Shown: in pieces, positions 32,915 through 44,999 of the stretch
Layout: each line of letters begins with the position of its first letter
Numbering within the stretch: position 1 is the first letter of the stretch
From: Blumeriella jaapii
Lineage: Eukaryota; Ascomycota; Leotiomycetes; Helotiales; Drepanopezizaceae
Reading direction: 5' to 3'
NCBI GenBank assembly: GCA_009599575.1
Contig: VWND01000064.1
Span: 1,798,001 to 1,862,000, forward strand
DNA length: 64,000 bases
Translations under genes and position numbers: made by a program
Notes under the pieces: model-generated
Database searches by the model: none
What the model was told of the DNA's origin: nothing
The model's input: the letters and a program-made list of their open reading frames with translations, nothing else

Positions 32915-33547
32915 TCAAAGCACTCCTTTGACGAATTGATCTAGGGCCAGCTCGAACAACTCGTTCGCGACCCCTACCCCGCCAGGATGCTCAACCGGAC
33001 TCAGAGGGTTCTTGACCACTACGCACCATCAGCACTGCTCTGTTCCCCTGCCCCCCTCGACAACCATCACTCACCAAACTCCACATATAGGTTCACGTAA
33101 ATCTGATGCAGCACATTCCGCATATTCAACGTCTGTGTGTCTGTCAACATGACAAATTTGATGCTCGTCGGGGTCTCGTAATAATGCAGCTTGTACTGTC
33201 CGGTGCGGTAGGAAATGAAGCTGTCGTCCTGGCCGCCTAGCTTGCGCACCATGTTCCGCAGCGAGAAGATGGTGCCGAAGATAAGTTTGGCATCATCTTG
33301 GGCCGAGAGACGCGTAGGGCGCGCACGCGCTGGGCCCAGGTCGGAGGAGGTAGATTGAGGAACGAGAGTTGTGGTGTTGGTGTTGTTGCTCGCGCTTGCG
33401 ATCGGTCGGCCGGTCGTGTCGGGCTGCCGCGCCCAGAGTCGGGAGTAGATGCATTCCGCTGATGTTGAATTAGCCACGGAGCTGAGAAGCCATTGACAGA
33501 GGCCGCATACTGTGCCGGTCGAAGATGTAGAAACTGTAGACCACCAT
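32915..33547 (-). CDS. BET5: TRAPP complex core subunit BET5 (TRAPPC1)
   Basis: Small sedlin/longin-fold subunit of the TRAPP core, the Rab (Ypt1) exchange factor acting in ER-Golgi traffic. Exons on the minus strand are 33511-33547, 33075-33458 and 32915-33018; 174 residues. The first exon codes MVVYSFYIFDRH, the usual longin-like first strand, and splices to TECIYSRLWA. Core segments: LSAQDDAKLIFGTIFSLRNM, SFISYRTGQYKLHYYETPT and SIKFVMLTDTQTLNMRNVLH. The last exon reads VKNPLSPVEHPGGVG and ends LALDQFVKGVL. An insertion (about residues 25-50, Asn/Thr-rich) makes it slightly longer than yeast Bet5. Its start lies 207 nt from the divergent kinase gene. Confidence 0.95.
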
Positions 33548-33754
33548 TGTCGTGTGTTGCAAGGGATTCTGCGTCTTCGACTTCTTCTCTCCCTCTCTCG
33601 AAGTGCGCCGAAACAAGCTTTGCCAAGACCAGAGCTTTGGCGTCCAGGATTCTGCACACCTTGAACGTCTCCAATCCTGCCCCTCCCCCTCCGCACTGCC
33701 GCAAAAGCTAAAGTTTGGCCGCTTGGATTGTCCTAGCTGGTCTTCTGGACCATC

Positions 33755-36333
33755 ATGAATATGAACCCGACCGTGGGAGAATGTGAGTCCTCAGCGCATC
33801 CGGAGGGTATCACGCCAGCAGAAGCCGCAACGGGCATCCTGCCTTCACACGGTAAAGTTCCGTTCGTTCACGACACAGCTGGGTAGAGCGTAGAGCTAAC
33901 GAGCTGGGGTCATACATAGGAATCTCCTTGGATGTACCCGAAGAACCAGTATTGGAACGTCCGTCAGTAACAAAACATCTGTGAGCCTGGTCTTTGCGCT
34001 GCGCAGACAGAGGGAGGGGTCGTTGAGTGGGAACTGATAGATGCGAATAGCTCGATGCCCCCGTTCCAGAGTCCTCTCAGGCACCACCGCCGCACGCCTT
34101 CACAGCACCGCCAGGTCAAGGAGACTCTGAATGCGAGAAGTGCATATACAAACAATGAAAATAACGGCAAGCCTGAGCACCATATCAACCAGTACTTGAT
34201 CAAGGATGAGATTGGACGAGGCTCGTTTGGAGCTGTGCATTTGGCTGTGGATCAGTATGGAACAGAATATGTGAGCAGGCCAAGGGAGAAATTGGTGTTC
34301 AAGACAGAGGCTGATAGCTTCAATAGGCAGTTAAGGAGTTTTCGAAGTCCCGACTGCGGAAGCGAGCTCAATCCAACATCCTTCGCAGGCCGCAAGGGAC
34401 CCGACGGCCGGGACATCTAGCCGCGAGCGGGGGCCTCAATTTGCCTCTACATAGACACCCGGCGTTAGGTGTTCACACGACCCAGGAAGCGGGCAATCCG
34501 TTGTTTTTGATCAAGGAGGAGATTGCGATCATGAAGAAGCTGAACCACCCGAACCTAGTCTCGCTTATTGAAGTGCTGGACGACCCGGAGGAAGATTCAT
34601 TATACATGGTTCTGGAGATGTGCAAGAAGGGGGTGGTCATGAAAGTTGGATTGAACGAGAAGGCGGACCCATATGACAGCGAGCGCTGTAGACATTGGTT
34701 CAGGGATCTTATTCTGGGCATTGAGTACCGTAAGCGAATTTCCCGTTTTTCTAGCTCGCTTGCTAATAACAACAATGAAGTTCACGCCCAGGGAGTTGTG
34801 CATCGGGACATTAAACCCGATAATCTTCTCCTGACTGAAGATAACGTTCTCAAGATCGTGGACTTCGGTGTATCTGAAATGTTTGAGAAGGCTTCGGATA
34901 TGATGACTGCCAAATCTGCGGGATCGCCTGCTTTTCTGCCGCCTGAGCTTTGCGTGACAAAACACGGAGACGTCTCTGGCAAAGCCGCGGATGTTTGGTC
35001 GATGGGTGTATCTCTGTACTGCTTGAGATTTGGATGCATTCCCTTCGAGCGATCTGGAGTTCTGGAATTATACGAAGCCATTAGAAACGACAATCCAGCC
35101 ATTGACGATCAGGACGATCCGGACTTCTGTGACCTGATGAGGAAAATGCTGGAAAAGGATCCCATTAAAAGGATTACGATAGCAGAAATAAGAGTACGGA
35201 GATTTACACTTACAGAAAGTCTGAATGCTGACCGTTCCTAGGGGCATCCGTGGGTCACTAAAAAGGGAACAGATCCGCTACTGTCGGCGGAAGAGAACAC
35301 CTCGGAACTAGTGGAGCCCCCGAGCGTGATCGAAGTCAATCATGCCATTACAACGAAAATGAGGAATCTTCTCGTTATGGTACAATACATTTCCTGTCTT
35401 CTACGCTCGTATCGTACTAAACCAAGCTAGATGAAAGCAGTTCAAAAGTTCAAGACCCTTGTAGAGAACAAGAGGCCTTCCGCCCTATCTGGCGCTTTAG
35501 GTAAAGGGCTTGGCGCCATCCACTCTTCCTTGAGTTTAAGTGTCGACGGTGAATGCGAGAAAGTCGGAGTGAATCTTCACCAATACAAGAGCTTCAATCT
35601 CGATGATCGGAGACAGCCTCAAGCTGTTCTGGCTACGGATGGCGCTCGCCACACATTTCCTGGAGACCACTCATCTCAACTAAATACACATAGTGTTCTT
35701 CCTGGCGATTCCCAGAATGACACTCGGAAGTCATCTACCATCACTGTGCCTAAATTCACACCTCCCAGTCTGTCCAAAGAGGACTCGGGTGAGAAAGGTC
35801 ACGCTCACGACCCGCTTGACGAAGAACCACTAATCCTCGGAATTGGCGCCGGTGGCCACGACACTCTTGATTCTTCCTCACAAGTCGTCGTCGCTGAATC
35901 GCCGACAGCAGCCGAGTTCAACATATACGACAAGGCGTATCAAGAAGAAGTGAGACGCATCCGCGGTGCTCAGGGTCATACTGCTACCGTTTACCTCAAT
36001 CGTCGCGTCGATTCGAAGCGGGAATGTAAGCATGATGAGAATCTGATAGGTGCCCCGCCAAAGGGCGATGCCACGAGTGCTATGCAAGGCTTCAAAGAGC
36101 TGCCAGATAAAGCAAGAGAGCAAAAGGTTGAGCCTGAGAACAAGGACAGGCTGACTGAGGGCGGCATCCGCTTCTCGGATATTGCCGCGAAGGCGATAGA
36201 GAACACTAAAAGCTTGGGGAGGGAATTGAGTGATAGAAGCGGTGGGCTTGTGGAAAGTTTCTTGGCGAAGGCGGTTGAGAAGCGCAACGAGCAGAAAGAG
36301 GCTCAGGGGTTGAAGGAGCGGGATGAGAAGTGA
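33755..36333 (+). CDS. CaMKK/Ssp1-like serine/threonine kinase, candidate AMPK kinase
   Basis: Seven exons: 33755-33851, 33920-33966, 34007-34270, 34327-34729, 34781-35193, 35242-35379 and 35431-36333; all phases agree (754 residues). Kinase domain about residues 111-415: GRGSFGAV (118-125), catalytic Lys139 in AVKEF, HRDIKPDN (Asp280), DFG (298-300), activation segment SAGSPAFLPPE. Between Lys139 and the helix-C part there is a basic Arg/Pro insert (SRLRKRAQ..LRRPQGTRRPG). Such an RP insert marks the CaMKK branch, which in fungi includes Ssp1 and Tos3/Sak1/Elm1, the activators of AMPK/Snf1. The C-terminal 300 residues are mostly disordered, with RNLLVM-MKAVQKFKTLVENK after the kinase, a position where CaMKKs carry their autoinhibitory/calmodulin region. 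Substrate is inferred. The second exon is only 47 nt; skipping it would shift the frame. Confidence 0.9.
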
Positions 36334-37008
36334 TTTGAGGAGTAGGGGTGGGAGGTATCTGTACCAGGTTTGGTCCTTCTGGCGTGACAGGTAACGATGG
36401 GCCTCCAATGGATTTTGGATTTGGGGTGCAACATGGGATAGGAAACACGGGCGAGATGCGTGGAATGGACCGGACTACCTATACTACTGTACTACTGGTT
36501 AAAGGCGCTGTGGGAGTTTAGGATGTAGTTGATTGTTGGAATCGGCCTTCTGATTATCAGGAGAGACTGTTCTTTTTCCCTTGGGGCTTCGAGAATGGAG
36601 AGTTTGTCAGTGTGAGATTTAGGTGTTGAAGTAAACAGTAAAGCACGATATCCCAAGCCGTCTATCGGGTGGATAATCGACTGGCCGATTATAGCCCTTT
36701 GCGTCATTCCGTTGATCAGAAACCTTTGAAGCAAAGGTCGAAGAAAGATTTTCGTATAGACAGACGTTACATGTTGGGCTGCGTCGCGGAAGCTTGAAGC
36801 GTGTGCTCCGGGTCGATGTTGGGCTGAGTACTTGAATGGCTATGGACTGAAACAGAAGTGAAGCTCTGATACTCACAGTCATGTGAATCTCCGCCCGATA
36901 GGTAGGCAGGCCGGCTTTCGTTGTAAGGGCCAATAGCGCGTTGCCCGGATGGGGAATGACGTTTTCAGGCGCGTGCTGGCTTTTTTTCATTGCGTGGGGT
37001 TGTGGGAT

Positions 37009-37025
37009 ACTACTACTACTACTAC

Positions 37026-37078
<53 letters not shown>
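37009..37078. repeat. ACT trinucleotide array
   Basis: About 23 copies of ACT with one imperfection (ACTAAT). Confidence 0.9.
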
Positions 37079-40000
37079 TGATCCAAGTAGGAAGTGAGGT
37101 GGAGAAGGATAGCCATAAAAGAAAAAGCATGAAGTTTGTGGTTACGGGTCGTGGGATTGTGCTGTGCGTGGAAATATAAGTTGATCACGCTGTGCAAAAC
37201 TCCGCGGTTACTGGTTCTGTGAGATGCACGATGTAGATTCCGAAGTAGGACGTGACATGAGGAAAAGTGGGAAACACATCGTCTCTGCTTGTAGCAGAGG
37301 TGCGTGTTTAGTAGCTCTTCCCAGGTCCTAGGTGATCACAGGATTCGGGGCAGTTGCCGTACGACGTAGATGGTTGAGAAACTAAGATCAAGTCGTTTTT
37401 GGAATGGCCTTTGAAATATGAAAAGGGTGCCGGTTTCATGGAGGCGGAGAATGGGAAGACGGTCAACTAATCAATACTCGTTTGATGGGAATTATGTTGG
37501 AGTAGGAAGGTGAATAGAAAGGTTCATACTAGAGTTGGACCTGTTGAACCAAAAGAAAAACGGGATTTTGCGAGTCTCAGAAGCGCTAGCTATACAGTCT
37601 ATCGAATTTGAGTCTTGTGGCAGTGGAAATGGCTATAAGTACCTTAAACACCTATTCAAAACCACGTCCGGATGTTCATGAGTGCCTTTTTCCGGTGCCG
37701 AACATTCTGATAAAGATATGTGTACAGAGGCCCTAGTCAACTAGCGATGTTCCTATTGAGATTTGAATTCACATCATGAAACTGTAAATTTTTGGCCGGG
37801 GTTTTGTTACATGGTTCGTGACCGTTTGCTGGGACACATCATACGGCGGGTAGGTACAGGTACAGAGTAGGAGCAAGCGAAAAGCAACAGGAACGAGGTC
37901 CTCCTTGGGAGTGTACCATCTCTTGAACCATCTGCAGGTACTGAATCACGTTCAAGCAATACAGGTTCCGCGATTATCAGGAAGCAGGTGATGTATAAGC
38001 TTCAATCCTTCAAGAGCCTGGGTAGGTACGGAGCAAAAGTCCACATTGGGAAACAAACAGCAGGACAAAGTGAGTGGATAAGGCTCGTGGCACCGTGTCA
38101 AGCTAAACACACAGGACGGCTCTTTTCTTTCCTCATGACCCGTCAATGCCAGTCTTGGTCTCGTGTCAGGTAGTAGTACTGTACTGCGGAGCGGGCTTCT
38201 TTGCTATTACACGTAAGGTTTTCCTCATGGTCAGCGCTGATGGATTTTTATGCATGGCTGTTATCGTCATGTTTTCCGTCAGCACTGTGTGAGAGATGAT
38301 GGCTTCTTTCTACAAATACAGCATGTCTTATCGAAGGTCTATGCCGTGCATAGATGGGAGGCAGCTTGCCTAATGCCAAAACGAGCTTGGGAGTGCAATG
38401 CTTTTCAATTGAAGTTAAATTGTTACATACAGCGGAAGGAAATTTGCAGTGCTGTTTGAAGTAAAATTGAAGTGTTTTAGAAGATCGACGTCTGAAGGTA
38501 GCTCTGAGCGTATTTGGTATGACGCTTCAGCTGTAGCTTGTTAGTACATGGCGTTCGTAGCAGGGTTAGGAGTGTAACATGCTGCTCTTATCGCAGAGGA
38601 TTATTGGTTCTAATTTCAAAACCAGGTTTTGCTTAACTACGACAATGCTAATACTGATCTACAGTTTTACTGCTATGTCTTGATGGTCGCAGTTGTGCGG
38701 TAGTATATGAGCGGGAAAGAACTTAGGCGCAGAACATGCGTGAACACGTTTTTTGTCACGTGATCGATTACGTTGCAAGGCCTTAGAGAGCTCTGGAGTA
38801 ACCATTCATCACATTACACGATTGGATGAAGGAGACTTTCTCCGGCGCCTATCCCGGGGCGGTTTTAATATGGTGCCACGCACTGGAGCACCCCCGGATG
38901 AGGGGCTCGAGGCCCTTCTAGAGTCGTTCGTTCCTCCACGTGTGCGTACCTTGGCGGTAGAACGTCCGTACAACAAACCGACATGATTTACTTCGCACTT
39001 TGGGTAAGCCGAGTCGAATTATAGTAGGTTAAGTGCGTGAACCCTGGTATCAATGGTGCCAATCAGATACTTGGCAACACTGATTTTCTTTTTCTCAATA
39101 TGTGGTGCACCTGTACTGCTGTACAGTAAAACCCCCTTGCAATAGAAACCTCAATGGACCATAATAGCGCTTAGACCTAGAGTTGACAGTATTTCGCGCG
39201 TGTATTTACATACTGTACATACCATAGTATGTACTGTACACCTACAGTACAGCACCACAAGTGTGTCTTGATAAAAATGTAGAAATGTAGGAAAGAAGTA
39301 AGAAAGTACGCGGAACAAGAGTTGTTGACGGAGGTTTGATTCGTGCTAGCGAGGCGCGACTTGACAGCGGCCGATGGTCGGGATTCTGTGCAGAACGACA
39401 TGAGGACAATATGGGCGGTGAAGCCTCGGGCTTCCGATCCGATCGGTTTCAATCATCTGTAATCAATGTATGCCGCTGGGTCAAAGTTTTAACTTGACAG
39501 ATTATTCAGTCGTGAGCGAAACCCTCGCCCCCCGTCTCTAAGTTTAGCTTTGTACGATCTTGGGTTGGCCGTACTTACAGTATTCGCCGTAAGTTCCTAC
39601 GACTTTCGAATGGAAATTTGCTGTCTTACCAGGTAAAAGGGCGTTTCGGACCGAACCATCTATGGTGTTTTGAAACCTCGCTTGTTTCTGCCGGCCAGGG
39701 ATCTGCTTAACAGAGTCTGTATATACATTAATACTGTAGCCTCAGAAGTTCTGTGACGTATGAGTTGGGGGCTACTTCTGACAGCCAAGGAGCGAGAGCG
39801 CTCAGACGGATGGGGGTTGATTGGTAGGAAGCAGGAGATGGCCCTTCTGCAGTCCAGCATTCTGATATCAAGTACAGTACAGTACAGGGAGGCACTTCGG
39901 GATCTTGTGCATGATGGTTACAACTGGCTATTCCTTGGCTTTCCTCTACCGATGCCTGCACGCGGCTGTCTGCAGAGCAATGAATCGAGGCAAGTCTCGT

Positions 40001-40550
40001 CACGACGACGTCCTCTCGCTGTCCAAGGAATCGAGAGGAGAGGAGGCAGAGGAGAGGAGAGGAAAGGAAAGGAAGGGAAAGGAAAGAAAACAGGTCAGAT
40101 CTTGCGCCGGCCGCTATCAATTGCCTCATACAGCTCGGTTGAAGGGTGTACACTTGTACGAAGTATCCGATACAATAAGGCGTTGCACAGCCGCATGCAA
40201 CATACCCTGTACGCGTATCTGTATGCCGTGATGATCCGAGTCAAGCAGACAGGCTTTCATCCACACGGTGCCGATTCCCACGCGCTCAATGGACGGTGGA
40301 AAGGCTACCCCGGCCGCATTGAACATGTTCGCCATCGCAACCCCAGCACCAAGCCGATGAAGCTTTTGGAGGCGTTTGGGGTCGCTACGGATAGCCGGAG
40401 GAGGGAGGGAGAGGAGGAGCAGCGGAAGGGGATTCGTCGTCTCAAGCACGAGGAGGGGTCACGAATGCTTGACACCTGCGTGCGGATGCCATGCGTCGCG
40501 GGACATGGCAACGGTAAAGCGCAAGTGACGATACGTGGGGGAAAGCGGAG

Positions 40551-40572
40551 GTGGTGGTGGTGGTGGTGGTGG
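40551..40572. repeat. GTG/GGT trinucleotide array
   Basis: About seven copies. Confidence 0.85.
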
Positions 40573-40649
40573 GAGTCAACCACACGTGTGACGAGCCACA
40601 ATCCGAGGATGTTGTTTGCGAGCATGTCCGGGTGTGAAGGACGTGGAAA

Positions 40650-40765
40650 TAGGAGCAGGAGGAGAAGTAGAAGTAGAAGTAGAAGTAGAATTAGAAGTGG
40701 AAGTGGAAGTGGGAGGAGGAGGAGGAGGAGGAGGAGGAGTAGAAGTAGAAGTAGAAGTAGAAGTC
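40650..40765. repeat. AGAAGT/AGG purine-rich compound array
   Basis: AGAAGT units flank a GGAGGAGGA core, all purines plus T on this strand. Confidence 0.85.
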
Positions 40766-40912
40766 GAGGGACGTTAAGGTACTTATGAAGGAAGTACTAG
40801 AGAATATAGAAGTAGGTATACGGTAAAAGGGTAGTGAGACACTAGTAAATATAGGTACTGTACAGTACAGTACAGTACGGTAAGCCAACGGTCAGGACGG
40901 TACATACTATTT

Positions 40913-40958
40913 GTACTGTATATACTGTATATACTGTATATACTGTATACACTGTATT
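40913..40958. repeat. 9-bp array (TACTGTATA)
   Basis: About five tandem copies, a variant of the same TACTGTA theme as the 2.5-kb minisatellite, next to a TACAGTACAGTACAGTAC run at 40861. Confidence 0.85.
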
Positions 40959-41799
40959 GTATGCATATTCTGTACAGTCATTATCCATCAGATCAATGTA
41001 CGAGAAACAAGAACTTGCGACCCCAACCAGGACGACCCCCTTTCCCAGCCCCTTTCTGGGCCAAGAGGAAAGAGTGAAGCCAGAGCGACACGATCGTTGC
41101 GTCCGACAGTCCCGTACAGTCCCGTACCGTACCGTGCCGTACCGTCCAGTGCCGTATTCTAGTACTGTACCTACAATCGGAGCGCGGAAGAGACTTTGAT
41201 TCTACACGTCCACCGACGGTACCTGTACTGTACACTGCACTTCGCGGGCCAGCTCAGCTCTCTACCCACAGACTGACCACAGACTGACGGTCCGGTGCTG
41301 TGTGTCCCTCGGCCAGGAAGTGAAAGGCACCTTTTTATAAACCCCTCACCAAGACCACATCATCCGCCCGCCTTTCCTGTTCCGACAAACCACCACCGCC
41401 GTCGACGGGCAGTGCAGCGCAGCGCCGCCATCACATAAGCTGTCGAAGCCTCAGGTTGAATCGTCGCACAGCTCTCTCCCTCATTTCCTGCCCGCGCCCG
41501 CGCCCTCGGCCTCACCTCACCTCTCTTCACCTCACCTCTCCTCCTCCTTCCATCCTCCACGCTCCCATCAACCTCGCCCTCGACCGACGCTCAACCACGA
41601 TTCCACCCGACCAACACTGCTTCCATTCAACACACCCACAAAGAGGACCGACGCGTCTCGCCCGCAGCGTCGCCATCTCCCACGCGCGCACCCCTCCTCC
41701 ACCCCCCCCCGACTCGACGCCCACCCATGGTCGACGCTGCGACGTCTCCCCCATACCTGTGAACAATAGCCACTGTCGCGGCGCTGCAGGCAAAGCACG

Positions 41800-43424
41800 A
41801 TGGCGACGATCAAAAAAGCCCGTCTTTCTCCCACCGCGTCCCAGGCGTCATCTCTCATGGGCTCTCCGGAATCCCTGCCGGTGAGACAGAATAGTGGCAT
41901 CGCAGCGATCTCCAGCACCGAGAGCCTCAATGGCAACGGCACGGCTGCGCCACAGTCAGAGCCACCGAGATCGACCCTCGCTCAGTCGGAGAAGCCGTCC
42001 ATGACCAAGCGACTCACTCGGATGTTCTCGACCAGAGATTCCTCGAGGGCTGAAAACAGTACAAACTCACAGTCTTCCACCGGCGGCGATGCCACTCCCA
42101 CCCCAGACGCCGTGTCGACCTCGCAAAGACCCAATCCCCTTCCACGAAAGTTTTCCATGACAGACAAGGCCAGCAGAATGGAAAAGTCCGAAAAGTCCGC
42201 CCCGACGCCGGCAAAAGACAAGAAGGCGGCTGGCGTGGCATCCTCTCACCAGAGGTTTGTGACCAACGTCGAACTCAAGGGAGGCCATGAGCACTACCTC
42301 CGGAGCGCGAGGCGGCAGGAAAAGTTGTCGGACATGCTACGGAACGTCATCAGTGGAAAGACCAAGGCTCCTGAGCAGGTACAGGAAGGAGAGCAACAAC
42401 TGTCGCTCATGTCGAGCTGGGTGGACCAGCTCAAGAGCGAACGAGAAAACCTCGCAACCGAGAAGAAGGGGGGCCCCAATGCGACGACATCTCTGGTCGA
42501 GAAATACGGCAAGTGCCAAGAGATCGTTGGCCGAGGCGCATTTGGAATTGTGCGGATATCTCACAAGCGGTCTGAGAATGGAACTGGAGAACAGCTGTAT
42601 GCGGTCAAGGAATTCCGACGACGACCAGATGAGAACGAGAAGAAGTACAGCAAAAGACTCACATCCGAGTTCTGCATATCTTCCTCGTTGCGTCACCCGA
42701 ATGTCATTCACACCCTCGATCTGTTGCAGGACGCGAAGGGAGATTACTGCGAGGTCATGGAGTTCTGCGCGGGGGGTGATCTCTACACTTTGGTTCTGGC
42801 AGCTGGCAAGCTCGAAGCCATGGAAGCCGATTGTTACTTCAAGCAGATGATGCGGGGTGTGGAATACATGCACGAGATGGGAGTTGCACACCGAGATCTG
42901 AAGCCTGAAAACCTTCTCCTCACAACTCATGGCGCCCTCAAGATTACGGACTTTGGAAACGGCGAGTGCTTCCGCATGGCTTGGGAATCAGACGCCCACA
43001 TGGTCACCGGCCTCTGCGGCTCGGCTCCCTATATTGCTCCGGAAGAGTACATCGACAAGGAATTCGATGCTCGTGCTGTGGATGTTTGGGCTACTGGCGT
43101 CATCTACATGGCTATGCGAACCGGACGCCACTTGTGGCGCGTTGCCAAGAAAGTCGAGGATGAGTTTTACGAGCGCTACCTGGAGGGCCGCCGAGATGAA
43201 GGGGGCTACGCACCTATAGAGTCCTTGCATCGGGTAAGTTGAACCTTTACCCACTCACATAACACAAGGGTGCAGACTAATGTTGAACGAAGGCTCGCTG
43301 CCGTAACGTCATTTACTCTATCCTTGACCCCAATCCCTCCCGCCGAATCACAGCGTCACAGGTTCTCAAGTCCGAATGGGGCCGTGAGATCAAACTCTGT
43401 AAAGCCGGCGAGGAGGGCCTCTGA
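41800..43424 (+). CDS. HAL/Npr1-family serine/threonine kinase (Hal4/Sat4-like)
   Basis: Fungal-specific kinase group that in yeast stabilises plasma-membrane K+ and nutrient transporters (Hal4, Hal5, Npr1). Exons 41800-43233 and 43293-43424 (GTAAGT donor, GAACGAAG acceptor), 521 residues. The first 230 residues are disordered and Ser/Thr-rich, with a conserved block before the kinase (HQRFVTNVELKGGHEHYLRS). Kinase motifs: GRGAFGIV at 244-251, Lys270 in AVKEFRRR, HRDLKPEN with Asp366, DFG at 384-386. The activation loop ends CGSAPYIAPEEY, a hallmark of this group. The second exon codes the last kinase helix (VIYSILDPNPSRRITASQVL) and a short tail ending KAGEEGL. Complete and normal. Substrates are inferred from the yeast family. 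Confidence 0.93.
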
Positions 43425-43949
43425 TATCGAGAGTTCGACCGTGGTGTCCAGGAACGAAAAGACCTTTCCTGACTCGCCGAGACTAATGTTGCTACGCGCA
43501 TCTCTCCTTATCCGGCAGTTGGACGAGAAGGCTTGCATCGGTTCTATGCTCACTAAAAATTCACTGGGGGAGGTTGCATTTTCGAGTACACGCACAACAG
43601 CGAGGGACAGGGATTCAAAAGGCACCACGTTACTTTTAAGCAGCTGGGGCTTCGAAGAACGAAGCTAGGAAATAGGGTCCTTGGCATTTGGAGCGATGGC
43701 GTTTGTGGCATTTTCCTTTTTTTTTTACGTTATGGAGATCTGCTTCCACGTGGTTTCTGGACGGAGCATGGCGAACTGGGCGGGAGGAACCACCACATCA
43801 GCGACTGGGAATTGTCTTGCACGAATGACCGGGGGCCTATTCACACTCAGGCAGGAAGGGTATCCCGGACATTTTTCGCCTCGCTTCTTGGAGGTTTTTC
43901 TGCTGCTTCGAAAGCACTGGTCATTGCCTCTGCAGGTACCGCTAGCTAG

Positions 43950-43968
43950 CTAGCTAGCAAGCGTTTTG
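43950..43968. repeat. GCTA self-complementary array
   Basis: Four to five copies of GCTA, a perfectly palindromic tract. Confidence 0.8.
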
Positions 43969-44930
43969 TTTTCCCCCTTTTTTTTCTTCGTTTTTTTCCT
44001 TTTCTTTCCTTGCATGGCGTTGTCGCCGGAGCAAGTGGCATTTGCTACGGCACAGTTGAGCGGGCGTACCGAGACTTGGAAGAGTGGTGGCAGGATAGGG
44101 TTGATAGGGAGAAAGTGGAATTTTGTAGATATGGTGGGGACCGGGGAGAGTCGTCGTCCACGGCCGGGCCAGAAAGCGCTGGTGGAGGTATGCAACGAAG
44201 TCTTCATGTTGCACCACCAATCATCCCCTTGGGTTTCTGCTGGTGCTGGTGCCGTGCTGTGTGCCATCCTTCGACTTTCAAATTTACCCAGCCTCGAGCC
44301 TAGCCTACCTGCGCGTTGAACGACAAGGTAGGTCGAGAAGGACAAGGTGGGTAGAGCATCCCGAGGCACAAACTCCCAGGAGCCCTGGCTCTGCTCTGCC
44401 CACAAACACCGGCTGGCCATTCCATGTCCAGCGTCCAAGCAGCAATGGACGTCGAGCACCGGGCTCTTGGCGCGCAGGTCAACAACTTACTGGTAAGGAG
44501 GTAGACAGACGACGAGAGATCTATATCGGTCGAGTACCCGCAACTACAGCACAGTACAACCACCCAGCCAGCACGAGACGCCGCCCTCATTGGCCCACTG
44601 CCGGATTCATTGAGATCCCATCTGAGACATACAAGCACACTGTATCAACACATACTGTACAGTACAGTACCACTCGGTATCTCACAGTACAAGCGGGCTA
44701 GTATCAGGTCCGGACTCCGCGTCCTCTCCACATATCTGGAATCTGTAGGCAAGCAAGCACGCTAGCCCGCCCATCCCCCTCGCAACAGCGAGTACCTATA
44801 TACTCACTCCATTGTACCTCGTGCCTACACACGGGGTCTCGTCCGTGGTGGCGCGGAAGGCGAACCTCGGTGTGCAACTCGCCTCAGTCAGTAGCCAGCC
44901 TCGTGCTCATTCATCCTCCCGGGACAGATC

Positions 44931-44939
44931 TTCTTCTTC

Positions 44940-44998
<59 letters not shown>

Positions 44999-44999
44999 T
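44931..44999. repeat. TTC then ATC trinucleotide array
   Basis: Short TTC run followed by about 19 uninterrupted ATC units. Confidence 0.9.

Larger units (their letters stand above)
36334..41799. other. Large gene-free interval (about 5.5 kb)
   Basis: No gene is supported. Left part (36.3-39.6 kb) is AT-richer, with an ACT array and short frames only. A 77-codon frame at 38753-38986 has no family motif. Right part (39.7-41.8 kb) is GC-rich with GGAAA (40040-40090), GGT and AGAAGT arrays, a 9-bp ATACTGTAT array and many TACAGTAC motifs. The 342-codon frame at 39760-40788 is built from these repeats and is rejected. 41250-41799 is pyrimidine-rich and probably the HAL-kinase promoter and leader. 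Confidence 0.55.

Noticed and set aside
38753..38986. 77-codon frame as a transposon or gene remnant
   Set aside because: No transposase motif, terminal repeats or splice partners seen.
39760..40788. 342-codon open frame, plus strand
   Set aside because: Its second half is Arg/Ser/Trp runs coded by GGT, AGG and AGAAGT arrays; no intron signals or family motif; GC-rich repeats avoid stops by chance.
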